Assembly (NCBI GenBank): GCA_030704615.1
Contig: CM060733.1
Span: 60,452,001 to 60,516,000 of the forward strand
Origin: Takakia lepidozioides
Taxonomy: Eukaryota > Streptophyta > Takakiopsida > Takakiales > Takakiaceae
Direction of reading: 5' to 3'
DNA length: 64,000 nt
Each line of letters opens with the position of its first letter. Positions within the stretch are counted from its first letter, which is position 1. Under the pieces are notes generated by a model that was not told the DNA's origin, did not search any database, and saw only the letters and a list, made by a program, of their open reading frames with translations. This document shows positions 11,177-23,703 of the stretch, one piece after another. The translations under genes were made by a program, and so were the position numbers.

Positions 11177-12735
11177 CCTGTTCCCGTCCTGGTGTCACCT
11201 CCTGGATCCCTCGCAAAACCAAACTTGCAATGTTTTCCTGTGTGTGCTGGTAGTCAAGAGATCGCAACGGCAGAAACTTGCTTAAAGAACGGGAGAGTGA
11301 ATGCCAGCTGAGGCAGAAGAAAAATTCAACAACTCAACTCCGAGGGAAAACTGGACATGAGAAACAGTCGCAACCAATGTTCAGCTGAATCTGCATCACC
11401 GTGTGAAGCAGAGAAGAAACTAAATAGTGCAGATCCACACACAGCTCCGAAACTGTAAAATGTGGAGCGGGATGATCAGTTATCTAATATGGGCCAGACC
11501 AATTACAGAGCTGAAGCTGTATAAATGTACTACGACTTACCAGGACTGAGAAACAGAAGATACAAAAGCTACCCACAAAAAAATCAAACAAGAGAATGAG
11601 TCCCTAGCTTCCGCCGTCCAAAGGAACCCAAAACAGCACAATGTACCTCAGTATATGTGTAGGTGCAGAAGAAAACAAATGTGTAAACGTCTTGCTCTCT
11701 ATCGGAAAAGGAACTGGAAGAAGAAACAAAGTCTCAAGCAACACTTCAAAGAATCCAAAACTACTAAAAAGAGGTAGTAGTGTCAGAAGCTGTACGAGTG
11801 ATTGAATGAGGAGTAGCTAGAAGCAGAGATGAAGCCGCACAAACAGCGAAGGAGCTGCGACTGTGGAGAGAGAGAAGAGCGGCAGCATATAAGAAGGTAC
11901 CGGGCACTGCCAGTTGCCGGGGAGCAGAGGCGGTGGCATAAAGACGGTAGTTAGGGCCGAGTTGACCGGCCACCGGCCTGACAGGTCGCTGTCATAACGC
12001 GCTTTCTAAGGAAGAAATTGAGGTCCGAGAAATGGAATTCATTTATTTCGTTCAGTTAGTAATTTTATCGCAGGGTGGCAACATCCCGCAGCCACCGCCA
12101 TCGCCATCACTCTCTTCTCGTCTCTTGATGCTCTGCAGGCCCGATCCGATTCGTCCCAGCGATGGCAGAGGACCTCGATTCTGACTTTGAGATGAAGCAA
12201 GACGGTGCCGAGCTTGTGAAGTTGGGTGAATTGGATCTTTGGAATGCCATTTCACGTTTCGGAGATCGAACCAGTTAAGATTGGGCACATCTGAGCTAAT
12301 TGGCATTCATTCTATGATGTGCGCCACCAGCCCTCTCTGAACTCGTTGAAAAACTCCATCAAGAATGGAGGGCCCACTCCCGGTGTGAGAGAAACAAGAT
12401 GGGTGTTGTAGATATAATAACTGCATCAGTGGGACGGTTCTTCTGTACATATATTGCCTCATTTGATGCAAAGTTTAATAACTTCGGCCTGTGACTTGCC
12501 CACTTGAGGATCATCCTTTGAGACTCTATAGGCGTGAGTAATAAGTAAAAATCGGTTCAGAGAACTTACTGTTGAGTCTGTGAGTAGATAAGTGTTGCAC
12601 GAGGAGAATCCGATGAGCTGAGCGTAAAATAAAAAGTGTCTTTTCTGAATATATGTACATCCCTCTCCTTACCCGGTGATCGGTTTTGTCATATCACGGT
12701 GCCCTGTTTCATACATGGTATCCTAAGCATACATT
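11177..12735. other. Intergenic region with a possible small first exon at 12163
   Basis: The left part is the presumed promoter and 5' UTR of the minus-strand secreted-protein gene. On the plus strand an ATG at 12163 opens a 38-codon acidic frame beginning MAEDLDSDFEMKQDG. It could be the first exon of a gene, with a possible donor GTGAAT about 65 bases downstream, but I could not find a convincing continuation and do not recognise it. Nothing else is supported. Confidence 0.3.
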
Positions 12736-13531
12736 ATGCCCTATTTCAAAATCATTCTTACAGGAATTCAAATTTCAAATGGCAAATCTGAGGAAACGAA
12801 TGGACGTTCAGATATACGCCACATGGTCACATACACTGCCACCCCAATCGAGGGTTTTGCTACCCTCGTCGTGCATTTCCGTTCTCTCCATGCTTCCGAA
12901 ACACATCCCTACCCTGGCACTCTGCATTCACATTCTAAATCGAATTGTTGTTGTATCTTGCACAAGTTGTTCATGAAGCATTCCATAGTAAATTGCAATT
13001 GTGTGCATGTTTGGCCCACATAAAGAAGTTGGTGTTTTCATAGGGTGCAATTTGTTGTCTGATGCATAAATATACCAACTATACATGCCATAATCTGCCA
13101 GCAGAATAAAAGAGTACGACGTTTGTGGCAGGATAGGGCAGCGAAAGAAGACAACAACAAACTCAGAAGGATCTTGTTTGTGTAAGCATGGCTGAAGTGG
13201 TTGAAGATGGCAAAATTTTGCCCCACCTTCTTTGTAACTGCAAGGTCTGCTACAAACACCAAAGACAAGTACTTTCACACACCATGACGTGCAATGGAGG
13301 TCCCAATGGCATGGACAGACACCTGATCAGAACACAGCTGAAATTACATATATCCCTTGGAATCGGGTGGTCGACTTCATTGCTGGTGAGTCCTCCCTGA
13401 AGGAGGCCCCATGCACCTTCCGAAGTCATCGACAGAAGGGCACCCCTGCTGGGAGTCTTCAGGCACCACGTCAGGCACCACGCATCAATAGTGCCATGAA
13501 CATTACAAGGTATGAATTAGTGGCAGCCTAG
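12736..13531 (+). pseudogene. Fragment related to the MULE transposase N-terminal region
   Basis: Plus-strand frames include a segment around 13330-13420 reading IPWNRVVDFIAGESS. It matches in pattern the IPWDRVADFVHGEES segment of the large MULE transposase in this window (near 50,300, minus strand). Another plausible coding stretch at 12,760-12,900 reads VTYTATPIEGFATLVVHF. The frames are short and interrupted and no catalytic domain follows. I read this as a decayed Mutator-family fragment, though a diverged host gene derived from such an element is possible. Confidence 0.4.
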
Positions 13532-13621
13532 TGATGGACTAGTGGCTGCACTAGTGGAGACTAGTGGTTGTCTAGTGGCAGCCTAGTGGTGCACTAGTGG
13601 TGGACGAGTGATAGACTAGTG
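13518..13621. repeat. CTAGTGG minisatellite-like array
   Basis: The heptamer CTAGTGG, or close variants, recurs about nine times in ~100 bp with irregular spacers. It directly follows the MULE-related fragment. Confidence 0.7.
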
Positions 13622-13919
13622 TTTGGTGTGCACATGTGTTGTGTGGTTTTGGACAGCGATGTAGTTGTGTAGCGATATGTATGCGCACGACACTGTGCAA
13701 GTTTAGTTTTTTTTTATCCCCAAAAAGCAGATGACAATATAGGCATCTGTATTGTCGTCTGTTAGACGCACCAGGTTCATGCATCCTCGCCTTGGAGTAG
13801 GCCTCGCATATGAGGTCCTCGTATTCATCAGTTTCATATGTCTCGCGGTATTCCCTTCGGTTCTCTATCATTTTGCTCTCCATCATCGTGATTGTTGCGT
13901 CTGCCAACACTTGCAGCAC
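13572..13919 (-). other. ORF with C2H2-like zinc-finger motif, unrecognised
   Basis: A 115-residue minus-strand frame contains RRQYRCLYC, then DKKKLNLH. This is a C-x2-C-x11-12-H arrangement similar in layout to the cargo ORF of the giant MULE near 25,790 (RLRCPFC, then KIQLNRH). Both are preceded by an EA-rich helix-like segment. It may be a relic of the same ORF family. The N-terminal continuation is not clear and no function can be assigned. Confidence 0.3.
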
Positions 13920-16739
13920 CGTGCAAACCTACACAGCCAATGCCCACTGGAAATCATAAGCAAGGTATAAATCATGCAAAGGCCAATTGCATCCATGGCC
14001 CATGAATCCAGCCAATATACCTTAGACAATGATATGCATGTCATTAATAGTAAACCCTAAACCCCAAAACACCACGAATGAACTGCAGCTCATATGACAG
14101 CCATATATGGAGATGGAGAGTGAAAATACAGCAAAGTGCGGAAAGAAGCAAAGAATGCGATAGCTGGTATGTGCGCGTCCGTAGAGGGAGACAGTGAATT
14201 ATGGAAAGTGATGCCGTCACCTTGAATTCTTTCGGAATACAACATCACAAATTGCAAAATAGGTAGGTTTATGCCTTACCAGACTTCCCAGGATCAGCAA
14301 AGATTCAGCAAAAGAACGAACTCCTCACCTCAGCTCCATATGAAACAATGTGTTCACCTCACCTCCATATGAATGCTTGCATGAAGTGGTTTGAGGACTA
14401 GCAAACAGGCCAACTTGTCCACTTTGCTAAGTAGTGTACTGATAAAACGATTGCCGAGTATGTGTATGGTGCATTTAGGGCAAGAGAGTTGTTGTTCATA
14501 CGCAGTAGTTTCCTTAAACCCATGCCCCGTCCGTCGTTTTTAGTATCCCTAGTTGTCGACCGAACAAAACCATGTTTCAATTACGATCCAGCGGGAGAAT
14601 CTATGCATGAATCTGTGAAAGAACCAACAAAGAAATGAACATGGCAGAGATGTGAGGGTTTCGGATGTTCATTGCAGAAATCACTCACCCGCAAGGTATA
14701 AACTGGACGAAGAGAACAATGAAAATCCAAAGAAGCGCAATGGTACTGTTGATCGTTTCTGGAGCGATAACAAGGACCTGCATGCAAGATACGTTTGTTG
14801 CGCAAGCGTTGCAACCTTCGAACACGGCAAATACATCCTGCATCGTAACGATTGCCCAATGCTGTCCACCCAATTGACGCATGACAGGACGCGGTACGCC
14901 AACAATAGAAACGAAAGCGAAAGCTGGTACGTGTATTCTCCACCTTAACCTTACCCTGGTCATTTTAGATGCATGGGGTCATATGGATGCAATGGCATGC
15001 ATGGGGAGTGTGAAGGCATGCATGGGGGATGGACGACGATGGCATGCCCAGGATGGGAGGCGGGATGGGGATGCGGGTGAGGACACGTCTCATGTCCCCG
15101 CAGCGGGCACATGAGGCGCGGGGAGGCGTGCCGCGCGGCAGCTCCCGCGCGGTGTGCGGGCGGGCGACTGAGGCGGGGGTGGGCATGGGGTGGCGGGGGG
15201 GTCCACGCTGGCTGCACCGGCTCCCTCGCATTCAACTCCAGGGCCCCATCTAATGCTTGGCGTTTTATTAGGTGGGACGGGGGAGTCGCGGTCAACCTAG
15301 TGCCTGCTGCCTACCTGCATGTCAGGTTTATTAGATACAAAGATGGTGAAGTGTCGGATGAAGAAGGTAGGATACCTAGTACATAGTGGTGCATTGAAAG
15401 GAGCAGATGCACTTATCCAAAGGGGAGCGTCGCTGCAGCTACCTACGAGTGCGGCTCAGATAAGCGCTGCCTGCAGCCTGCTCTTGCGCTTGCCCTTCTT
15501 TATTCAGCTCATCATATGTGTCTGCTGTGTGGGCCCCTTGCCTTCTTAGTTCCTTCTCTTCATGCTCGGGACAAAAACTCAGCTAATCAATGCCCAGGGT
15601 ATTCGGGATGCGCACTGTGATTAGACACAAATGAGCAATTCTAACTTTAGCCGTTAACAAGTCGGTGGAGCATTGGGAATTGATGCTAACCCTAACAATC
15701 GCCTCTGTGTACAAATGTAAAAGAGATGGAAGCAGTAGAAATGATTGAGAGAGATGAACCCCAAAACTCTTCATCTTTGCATCAAAATATGGATTGAGGA
15801 TGTTCTGTGGAAACCAGAATGATTTGTGGGCCAAGTTTTGATCTGTCATTCTGAACCAAATCATCATGGTTCACTCTTTGCCACATCACACAGTTTGAAG
15901 AACACAGAAAGTTAAAATTCAGTATGGTGTGTCTGAGGCATCAGCCAAGCACTTGCCTCCAGCCATCAGCAGGTAAAGCAAATAGTAACTTCCATTCTGG
16001 AAGTGTATGGAGACTCCCATTGAGGCGACACATGTGGACTCCGAAATGACTCAAGCTTGACTAGCTTTTATCTCATCTTGGCTTGCCGCACCTTCATACT
16101 CTCCAGCATGTGCATATTCTAAGCTACATAGTTCATGTCTATGCTGTCAAAGGATCCTTTATAGTCACTGAAGCAATATTACAATCCTCCATGTCGTCAA
16201 GTTATAACAAATTCTCAGAATTCTCCCATTTGTCACATTGATGACGGAAGCTGCCTTGCTTGCTACCCAATGTCAAACACTTGAGCCTGGTAGAGCAAGC
16301 GCAAAAGAATAGGGAGGTATAAAGGGCACCTATCGCATGGGGAAACAGTTGTAAAGGGAAAACTTCTACCAAATTGCCCGATAGTGAGGGCACCACCGTA
16401 ACATGGTCCTGGGTTCACATCCGCATGGGCCCACGGGAGTGGTTACCCTACGCAATCAACACGGCTGCAAGGGGGTTCCCTAAGATCAAACTGATCAACT
16501 GGGTTTGTCAAGCATATAATCAGGTCATTCAGGGTTCTGCAGTTGACAGAATTTTCAAGGAACTGAGAATCAGCACACCATAAGGATCTGAACATGTCGA
16601 AGGTGCCATGTCTTCCTAAAAATGGACATAGTCCACATCCCTATGAGGTCAGGGGTGTTTTTCAAAAAGGCACCCAAGTCACTCTTGTCGATCGTTATGA
16701 AGGAAAGCATAAAACAAACCTATTCCAGTCCCTTCCAGA
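13920..16739. other. Intergenic region
   Basis: Apart from the candidate exon at 14685-14960 I see no supported gene. Positions 14,970-15,060 carry irregular copies of CATGCATGGGG, and 15,100-15,210 is strongly G-rich. A telobox-like AAACCCTAAACCCC lies near 14,043-14,056. Confidence 0.35.
14685..14960 (-). other. Possible exon encoding a membrane segment
   Basis: A minus-strand frame reads as a plausible protein ending in a hydrophobic stretch, STIALLWIFIVLFVQF. It is followed by a consensus donor GTGAGT just after CCTTGCGG. A possible acceptor (TTTCACAG) lies about 60 bp further on, but the frame after it closes within about 21 codons. The family is not recognised. It could be an exon of a decayed membrane-protein gene. 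Confidence 0.25.
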
Positions 16740-19700
16740 TCAAGGGACTTGGATATTTTGAAACAGCTCAGGCAAGTGGGCATTTGTGTACTTGGTGCGT
16801 TTGGATTCCCTTCTCTTCTTTTGCTTGGGCTTTGGGCGCTGTGAAACAGGCACCCCTGCCATGGCTTCCCTTCTTGCTGAATTAGTGGCTGGCTTCATGC
16901 CCGCCTTTTGAAGCTCACGCTCCACATCCATAAACTCGCGGGGCATTTCTATTCCCCTAATGAGCTGCTTCACATCGTCATCCACCTATTTCAACAAAGG
17001 GTGCCCAAAGGAGAGGTGATTAGAAGTGGATACTCTAAACAGACCAACAAGGGGGCTGGGATGTACCACTTAGCAGTTAGATCTGATTGTTGGCTTCAAG
17101 GGCGTGGCCCCTTCAATGGTTGTGAGGTTTCCCACCAGAGTGCGAACCAGCTTAGCGAAAGTCTCACACACAGCTAACAAGCATCCAACTACAAGGATTG
17201 AGCACTTCAACACTGTATTGCACAAGAAACATATGCTGTTTCATTTCTTTATCTTCTAGCGAAGCCCTCAACCCTATTCTCATCCATATCACAATATTAC
17301 ACAAGAATGTTGATTTCTCCATACACACAAGTGCAGCCCTGCACGCACCATATAATTTACAGAACCAACAAAAATTCAGTACCTTGACGGTAATTAATTT
17401 AGGGTCGTTGGGGTATACAATATCCTCCTGTGTGTCACTGTTCATGAGAAGCCACACTGACCCACTTGCTTTTAGCTCCTGCCAAACGACCAGGTAAATC
17501 CACACACAAAAGTGAGGTCCAGGAAGTTTGGATGATTTCAACAGACAAACTGGGAAGACTTAAACTTCACGAGTGTGAAACTACTCACACCTTACACTTC
17601 TGGATAATGAAAGGAAAATATCAGCCATCTATCTTTAAGACAAAATGACAACGGGTTTTAAGAGGTGCGTCTGCAGGTAGAAAGGGGTTGAGGGATATAA
17701 ACGTGGGAAAGAGGAACATCAATAGAAGTCCCCAGAACACAATCTTTTACATGACATCTTGAAATCTGTGGGTATGCCCCCCGAGCATTACGGCAGCCTC
17801 AACCAAAAGGCAAACCGCCCTTGGACTGTTATATCTAGCCTCAATTTGTACTGTTGATTTGTAGAAGTCAGGCATCACCTGAACATCATTCATGATACCA
17901 GCGTAGGAGTCCTTGAGGTCACCCATGGGAATGCCTTCAGGTACCTTCCGTATCAACACCAGCAACTCTTGCTTGTTTTTCAGATCGTGCTTTGACTGCA
18001 AACTCATCACCCATCCCAACATTAGCCAATTAGATCGTATAATAGGGAGTGTAGCGCAAAGTCAACGGAAAGTGTTCCTGGATATCTGCTTGTTCAAAAG
18101 CCTGTTATAAACCCCACACCCAGTTCAGCAAGGAAAGAGAGGGACAAAAACAGGAAAAGAAACGAAGTGACCTTTGGCCCATATTGCCAAGCTAGGCAGA
18201 ACATTCACCTTGTAAGCAAACCGGTCACCATCAAAGGACACCTTCACATTGTTTTTTAGGGCATCAAAGACTTCTTTGTTGATCTTCACATCTACAAAAC
18301 ATGCATCGTTGATCTCATCTGGCAACAACGACTGCCTTGTCTGCACACATTACCCACACCCTGTCAGAAGTGAATCCATCTCCAAAGTCCTCTGAATTGG
18401 GGTGTGTGCATACAAACCGAGGAAGGTGACCTGGTGATCTAATTCCTCAACTCACTTTACTCCACACACAGTTCATCCTGTTTCACCTTGCAGCTGTAAG
18501 CCTAGCTCTTCCCTCATCAGCATTAGCTTATTATGAAGGCAAACTTGCCCCTAATAATTGCCCAGACCCTACCAAATGTGCAACAAACCCTTCTAATAGT
18601 TTCAATACTCCGCGACAATGTCCCCAAAAATATAATCACTACCCTGGTAGTTCAACTTTCCTTCAAAAAATCCAGTCATCCTCAGGATACTCTGTACATT
18701 GGAGTCTTATATGAGTATCACCAAATCTCTACCAACTGCTGTAACATCTTGTAACGAGGGTGAGCCAGGTCATTAAAACAAGCAAAGCAACCACCATGAG
18801 ACTTCAGATTGACTGCAGCTCAGATAACATAAACTGCTGAATGTATAAAGAATGCGGCAGATTATGGATCTTTTAGACCAGAATTATTGCCTAGCAAGCT
18901 GATACCATACCAACAGGAAAAATTCCTGCCAACCTCTCATCCACATTAGTACGAGGCATTTTCATGGAAATACTCGTTAAAAGTTGGTAGGACGTCCAGC
19001 CCATCCACAGTCCCTGGTGAGCCACCCTTTCAGTATGCTGACAGCCCAACCCTAATTGAGAAGAACCCAGGACTCTTAAATGCTTTTCAATGCTCCATCA
19101 AAAGTAGCTTCTGTAATCTCCCCGTTCACCAGAGAATGTACTCATAAGACGTTGTTTGCTGTAACCTTGTGGCCATTAACCCCTCGCTTAGTTTGAGCGG
19201 AACTCCCTGTTCACCAGAGAGAGAGAGAGAGGAAGCGAGACACGCATGCATCAGCCGTCCTTGTCGACTTAGTGCCAGACCAGAATACCCAAGGAGGCTA
19301 ATGGCTCCGCCTTGAAGCGTTAAAATACAATAGCTGAGCCGCCAATTGTGTCCAGAGCATCTTGTAGGTTTGTGTTGTTTTCTGAATTCGAGACCCCATC
19401 CTACGCTTACATAGGCCCTTTCCTTCCCTCTACAATTTGTGCTCATTTGTTGAAAGCGTAGGTTATGATTCACTCACCTCAAGCAGAAGTTCCAAAACAC
19501 GCTTGATCTGAGCACCAACGGGCGCCTTTCTTATAGTGGCAATCTGCTGGAGCTTTTCTGTGTCGTTGATGAAGGAAAATCGCTGGGCAAAGGGGACTTG
19601 TGGTTGCGAACTCGGTGGGAGAGGTGGTGGCTTCCGCGACGACCCAGCTTTTGTTTGGGCCGCCGGCTGCGCAGGACGAACTGTATGTTTTGCAAGAGTT

Positions 19701-19756
19701 GCCTGCATCTTCTCTTGCTGCTTGTTGAACATCGCAAGCTTTTGTGCGAGCGCCAT
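16740..19756 (-). CDS. General transcription factor IIE subunit beta, five exons
   Basis: Exons on the minus strand are 19756-19478, 18340-18209, 17995-17879, 17478-17383 and 16985-16740. Every intron is phase 0 with GT/AG ends, giving 289 residues, the normal size for plant TFIIE-beta. Landmarks are the Pro/Ser-rich N-terminus, the winged-helix region (DEINDACFVDVKINKEVF, GDRFAYK, SKHDLKNKQELLVLIRK, EGIPMGDLKDSY) and WLLMNSDTQEDIVYPND. The basic C-terminus KRTKYTNAHLPELFQ follows. TFIIE-beta pairs with TFIIE-alpha, recruits and regulates TFIIH at RNA polymerase II promoters, and acts in the nucleus. The gene starts ~700 bp from the divergent eS28 gene, so they may share a promoter region. 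All conserved blocks are present and I see no defect. Confidence 0.93.
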
Positions 19757-20463
19757 CTTGAAAACCTAATTCTCAAACAACACTTCAGAAATCTGAAAAA
19801 TTGACAATCCTAAGCTCTCTACCTCTCTCCCACACCGTCTGAAAATATCAGCACAAACCCAGTGGCTTCAACTGCTTTCGAATCAAAGAATTGTTGCTCA
19901 GATTGCAGCAAACCCAAGACAAAGCTGTAAACATCCGGCCAACTCCGAGCCTGACTCTTATTTAAAGCATTCACCTCTACCACCAATCCTGCCAGACCCT
20001 CCACAGATCACTTCTCCAATCTCCAAATCCCTTTCTCTTAAGAACCCAATTGCGCCTTCATCAAACCCAGATGCTTCAGACGGAATTCCTCGGAAGAAGA
20101 GATGAGAAAGAATGAATGGGAGAGAAGAAGAGCTTGAAACCTTTTGTTCATTACAAAAGCGGGATCACCAGTTAAAATCCGGCACGTGGCACACACGAAC
20201 TGCTTATTCCAGACAGAATATTAACTACAAATGGAGTATTTCCACGTGTACATATCGGGGGCTAAAACCCAGGTTACCAGAATCCTTTCTCATCGAGTAA
20301 TAGACTGCCACGTGTAATATCAAGGAGTCGAAACGAGGTGTCCTAAACGAGGGTTGGAGGAAGACGGTAGCGAGCGAAGCAGTCCTCTCTTTTGCTGTGC
20401 GTCTTCAGCCCACACAGACTCCGTCGCTCCGCTTGCTGTGCTCTTCGGATTGCATTGGCCATC
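19757..20463. promoter_or_regulatory. Head-to-head intergenic region of TFIIE-beta and eS28
   Basis: About 700 bp separates the start codons of two divergently oriented housekeeping genes and must hold both promoters and both 5' UTRs. The 5' UTR intron of either gene could also lie here. I did not find an unambiguous TATA box. The part just left of the eS28 start is pyrimidine-rich on the plus strand, as expected for ribosomal-protein leaders. Confidence 0.5.
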
Positions 20464-21490
20464 ATGGTTCGTTCTTCTCTGTAGCCTTCTGATTGCTGGT
20501 CGTTCTGTTTTTGTCTTGGGTTTTTTCTGGGATTGAACTTTGATGCCCTAAAACTTCATCTCTGTTGCATCGTATCTGTTTCCGCAGTGCTTGTGATATT
20601 AAGCTTTGATGGGGTTCATGTGTGACTGATCGTCATGTTGCGGTGTGGGCTATAATCGTGTGTTGGTTGAGAACGTCTTTCTTTCTACAGTTTTGTTGCC
20701 GGTTTTGGTGGGGGTAAAGGGATTGAGCTTTGATGCCGTGCCTTTGTGACTTCCCATGTCGGGTTCTATCTTCTCTCTATTCATTCGCACATGGTGATTT
20801 TCCGCGTTTGTTCTTATGTAGGCGCTTATGTTACTTTAGGGTACCGTGTTTGTGTTCAGCTCTTTGGGAGGAGTCTTGTCTTGATTGTTGTTTTCTCTTG
20901 TTTGGATCTGATTTGGTCCCGGTGTTTCTCCTAGGACGTGCTTTTGTTGTCCTCCCCTTTTCTTCTCTTTTTAGGGCTTTTGGATGCATTCTCGTTTTAC
21001 TTCTCACCTCCTACACCTTTCGGTTTGTGTCGTCGTGGTTGTAACAGGAGGGTCTAGAAAGGAGTAGGTTTATTCTGAATATCTCTGTGTAACAACCACG
21101 GCGTGGTGGAAGAGGTTGGGTGGCTAATGCGAATTTAGATGTGGATTTCTTTCTTGGTTGCAGGATACCGCAGTGAAATTGTCGATAGTGATGAGGGTGA
21201 TAGGCCGCACTGGGTCTCGAGGACAGGTGACCCAAGTGCGCGTGAAGTTTTTTGATGACCAAAACCGGCTCATCATGCGCAATGTCAAGGTGCCAGTGCG
21301 TGAAGGTATTCTCGTTCCCCCTCTTCCCCACCCTGGTACCTGGAACACACATAGGCTGCAAAGGACGAGGTCAGTTGTGTAGGAAAACTGTATTTGGTTC
21401 TAGTCGTTGACTGTCCCCTACAGACCGTGGCTAAGACAACCTACACGTGTTAGCTCCTGTCTATCCCTGTCACGCCCCTCTTTCCGAATG

Positions 21491-21525
<35 letters not shown>

Positions 21526-21857
21526 GATGTGAACAGATGTTGAAAGTATGTCAAGTAAGCATGTCATCGCTTGTGAAGAGGTATGAGATAAGCAGAATTT
21601 AGTGAGAGTATTACCATTAGACATTTCCCAGACAGCATGGAAGAGTGTAATAGGTATTGGAGAGATTTTTTATAATACTGTGCTATGAATAAAGGCAGCT
21701 TCATGGCAGCCCAAGGCCGAGAAATGTGACACTCTAGTATGCCTGAGACTGAGATTTTGAGTATTTGAAGTTGAACTGACATATAGAGGGGACCGACACT
21801 GCAGGTGACATTCTGACTCTTCTAGAATCTGAGAGAGAAGCAAGGAGGTTTCGGTAG
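20464..21857 (+). CDS. RPS28: 40S ribosomal protein eS28, three exons
   Basis: Exons are 20464-20466 (only the ATG), 21164-21305 and 21805-21857, with donors GTTCGT and GTATTC and acceptors GTTGCAG and ACTGCAG. The joined CDS is 198 nt, 65 residues, exactly the usual eS28 length. Conserved blocks are [37 protein letters not shown] and the C-terminal EREARRFR. eS28 is a small-subunit protein at the mRNA exit region of the cytosolic ribosome. The first intron follows the initiator ATG directly, so the start depends entirely on this splice. A (TC)n run lies in intron 2. The penultimate Phe (usually Leu) and the Val in NVKVPVREG (usually Gly) are minor deviations. Confidence 0.95.
21496..21524. 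repeat. (TC)n microsatellite in eS28 intron 2
   Basis: A CT/TC run of about 29 bp within the second intron of the eS28 gene. Confidence 0.9.
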
Positions 21858-22587
21858 ACTGCCAGCTGCACAATTGTGGTACCACGGGTCTCGGATGGAA
21901 AAAAAATCGTAATTCTAGTCAAGTAGGGATGGCTTTTCCCTGTTTGCAAATGGAAGAGTTGTCTTCCCTGGTGCTGGCCTATTCTCCAAGCATGTCCTAT
22001 GGTCTCAATTAACGGATAATAAAATCAAAAGAAGGGTAATGGTTACTTGAGTCACTATGGCAGCTTGGTTACTTTTTGCATTAGGTGGACTTTTGTATCT
22101 GCTGACAATTTATTTAATGAAATTGAATGAACTTGGGTGCATTATTCCAAGACCTAGTTGGTCAGCATTTTTTTCAGTCGAAAGGCTAGCCTGGGGTTGA
22201 TGGCAAAGCAAGATTGCAAATCTCTGGAATTCTTTTCATCTAGAAAAAAATAACAAGATCCAGGTTTGGTCTGCTTGAAAAATGCGATTAGTGGTTTGGT
22301 TTTTAGTCGCTTGGAAGTATAATGTGAGATCAAGAACAGAGAACTATTTCAAAGTCTACAGGACCTGTCCAAGTGCAATAAATAGCATGAGACATTCAAT
22401 GACCAAGATTGCAATGTCGAGTATTTGTGTACCTCCCCTATACTCTCAAAAGTTTGTGGTGCAATAGAGGTTGAGCCATGTTACCAGAGTCTATGGCAAG
22501 ACACAGAAGGTACACTACATATATATATTGGAATACCATAAGTAACTGGTTTTTCTTTTTTCTTTTGTGTATATTTTTTAGGAGGTG
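21858..22587. other. eS28 3' flank
   Basis: AT-rich sequence after the eS28 stop, with no supported ORF. It contains the presumed 3' UTR and ends at the TTAA-bounded transposon. Confidence 0.4.
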
Positions 22588-23420
22588 TTAACCCTTAAGT
22601 TCCCAAGCCCTTTTTTGAATTTTTACCAATTTTGGGTACCCAGCTGTATTAAATTGCCCCTAAAAACCTACCGAAAATCATCCAGAGATTCCAGTGTTAT
22701 AGCAATGGGCCCAGCTCATTTATGCATGACATACCAAAAAAGGAGCCAAGTCCCCTGCGGAAATTGTGAGATTATAGCGATGGCCCATACCTCAAATATC
22801 AGGTCCCAAAGAAAAAGTGAGAAAGAAATTGGTTTGACCAAATCAAAACCTAGCTTTATCCAATTTTGCTTGACCCAAGACCCACCATTTCCAAATCAAT
22901 AGTGGAGTGGCTATGACCCCACTAAAGTGCAGGTCCAACTGATTTTTTCACCTATGCTTGCTATTCATGCAATTACATGGGGGTTGAAATCTCAAAATTG
23001 ACAAGAGAAAATGTGCCTCCAAATGAAGTACTTTTTTTTTCTACAAATTTTTTAAAAGCCAATGGTGGATGTGTGTATGTAATGCCTCACACACCACAAG
23101 GTGAAGTGGCTTTTTTCCAAAATTGCTAATTTTTCTGCCAAAAATGGCCTTTTTGAGTGCAATCTGTTTTGGGCTTGTTTACCTGCTACGTCAGCGGTCA
23201 ACAAGTCCTTTTCAGGCCCCAAAAACGTAAATGAGAGATCTAAGATATTTTTTGTAGGCCGAAGCTTTTGTTTTTTTTTAATTTGTTTTTTTGCATCATA
23301 CTCGTGACAAATCTCTTGTCATTAAAGCTTCAGGAGTGGGATTAGATCTGCAAAAATTAGGTCGAACTGCAAATTCACCAAAGTGACCCGATTTAGGTCG
23401 CTTGGGAACTTAAGGGTTAA
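22588..23420. mobile_element. TTAA-bounded non-autonomous DNA transposon (piggyBac-like ends)
   Basis: The sequence begins TTAACCCTTAAGTTCCCAAG (22588 onward) and ends with its perfect reverse complement at 23400-23420. This gives TTAA plus 17-bp inverted ends starting CCC. TTAA as the duplicated target and terminal CCC are hallmarks of piggyBac-type elements. The 833-bp body has no transposase and no long ORF, so it would be non-autonomous. Because TTAA is itself palindromic, the target duplication cannot be proven from one copy. A MITE of another superfamily is possible. Confidence 0.65.
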
Positions 23421-23694
23421 AGGGTGGATGTGTTTAAGAATATGGTGCCATATATTATGACTAAATCGTTTGAAAATATGGTGAAAAATGACACAAAAAA
23501 ATAGAAATGGTTGACGAATTGCACTACAATTTTCCATTTTAAGTATCAATAGTATATTTTGTTATGATGAACTCGATATATATGAATAATCGGAGATTGA
23601 ATAATATGGGAAGATAATAGGAATAATGTAAGAACTTAATGCACACGTGCAACCTCTGACAGGATATTATTGTCTTCCAGTAATATAAACTTGA

Positions 23695-23703
23695 TATACG
23701 TTA
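23695..23703. repeat. Left 9-bp target-site duplication of the giant MULE
   Basis: TATACGTTA lies directly outside the left terminal repeat and is repeated exactly at 50952-50960 outside the right one. Nine-base duplications are diagnostic of Mutator-like transposition. Confidence 0.92.

Noticed and set aside
14960-15386. Several GC-rich ORFs on both strands around 15.1 kb
   Set aside because: They arise from G-rich simple sequence with overlapping frames in both directions and show no protein-like pattern.
20730-21044. 104-codon Phe/Leu/Cys-rich ORF
   Set aside because: It lies in intron 1 of the eS28 gene, in T-rich sequence, and shows no conserved features.
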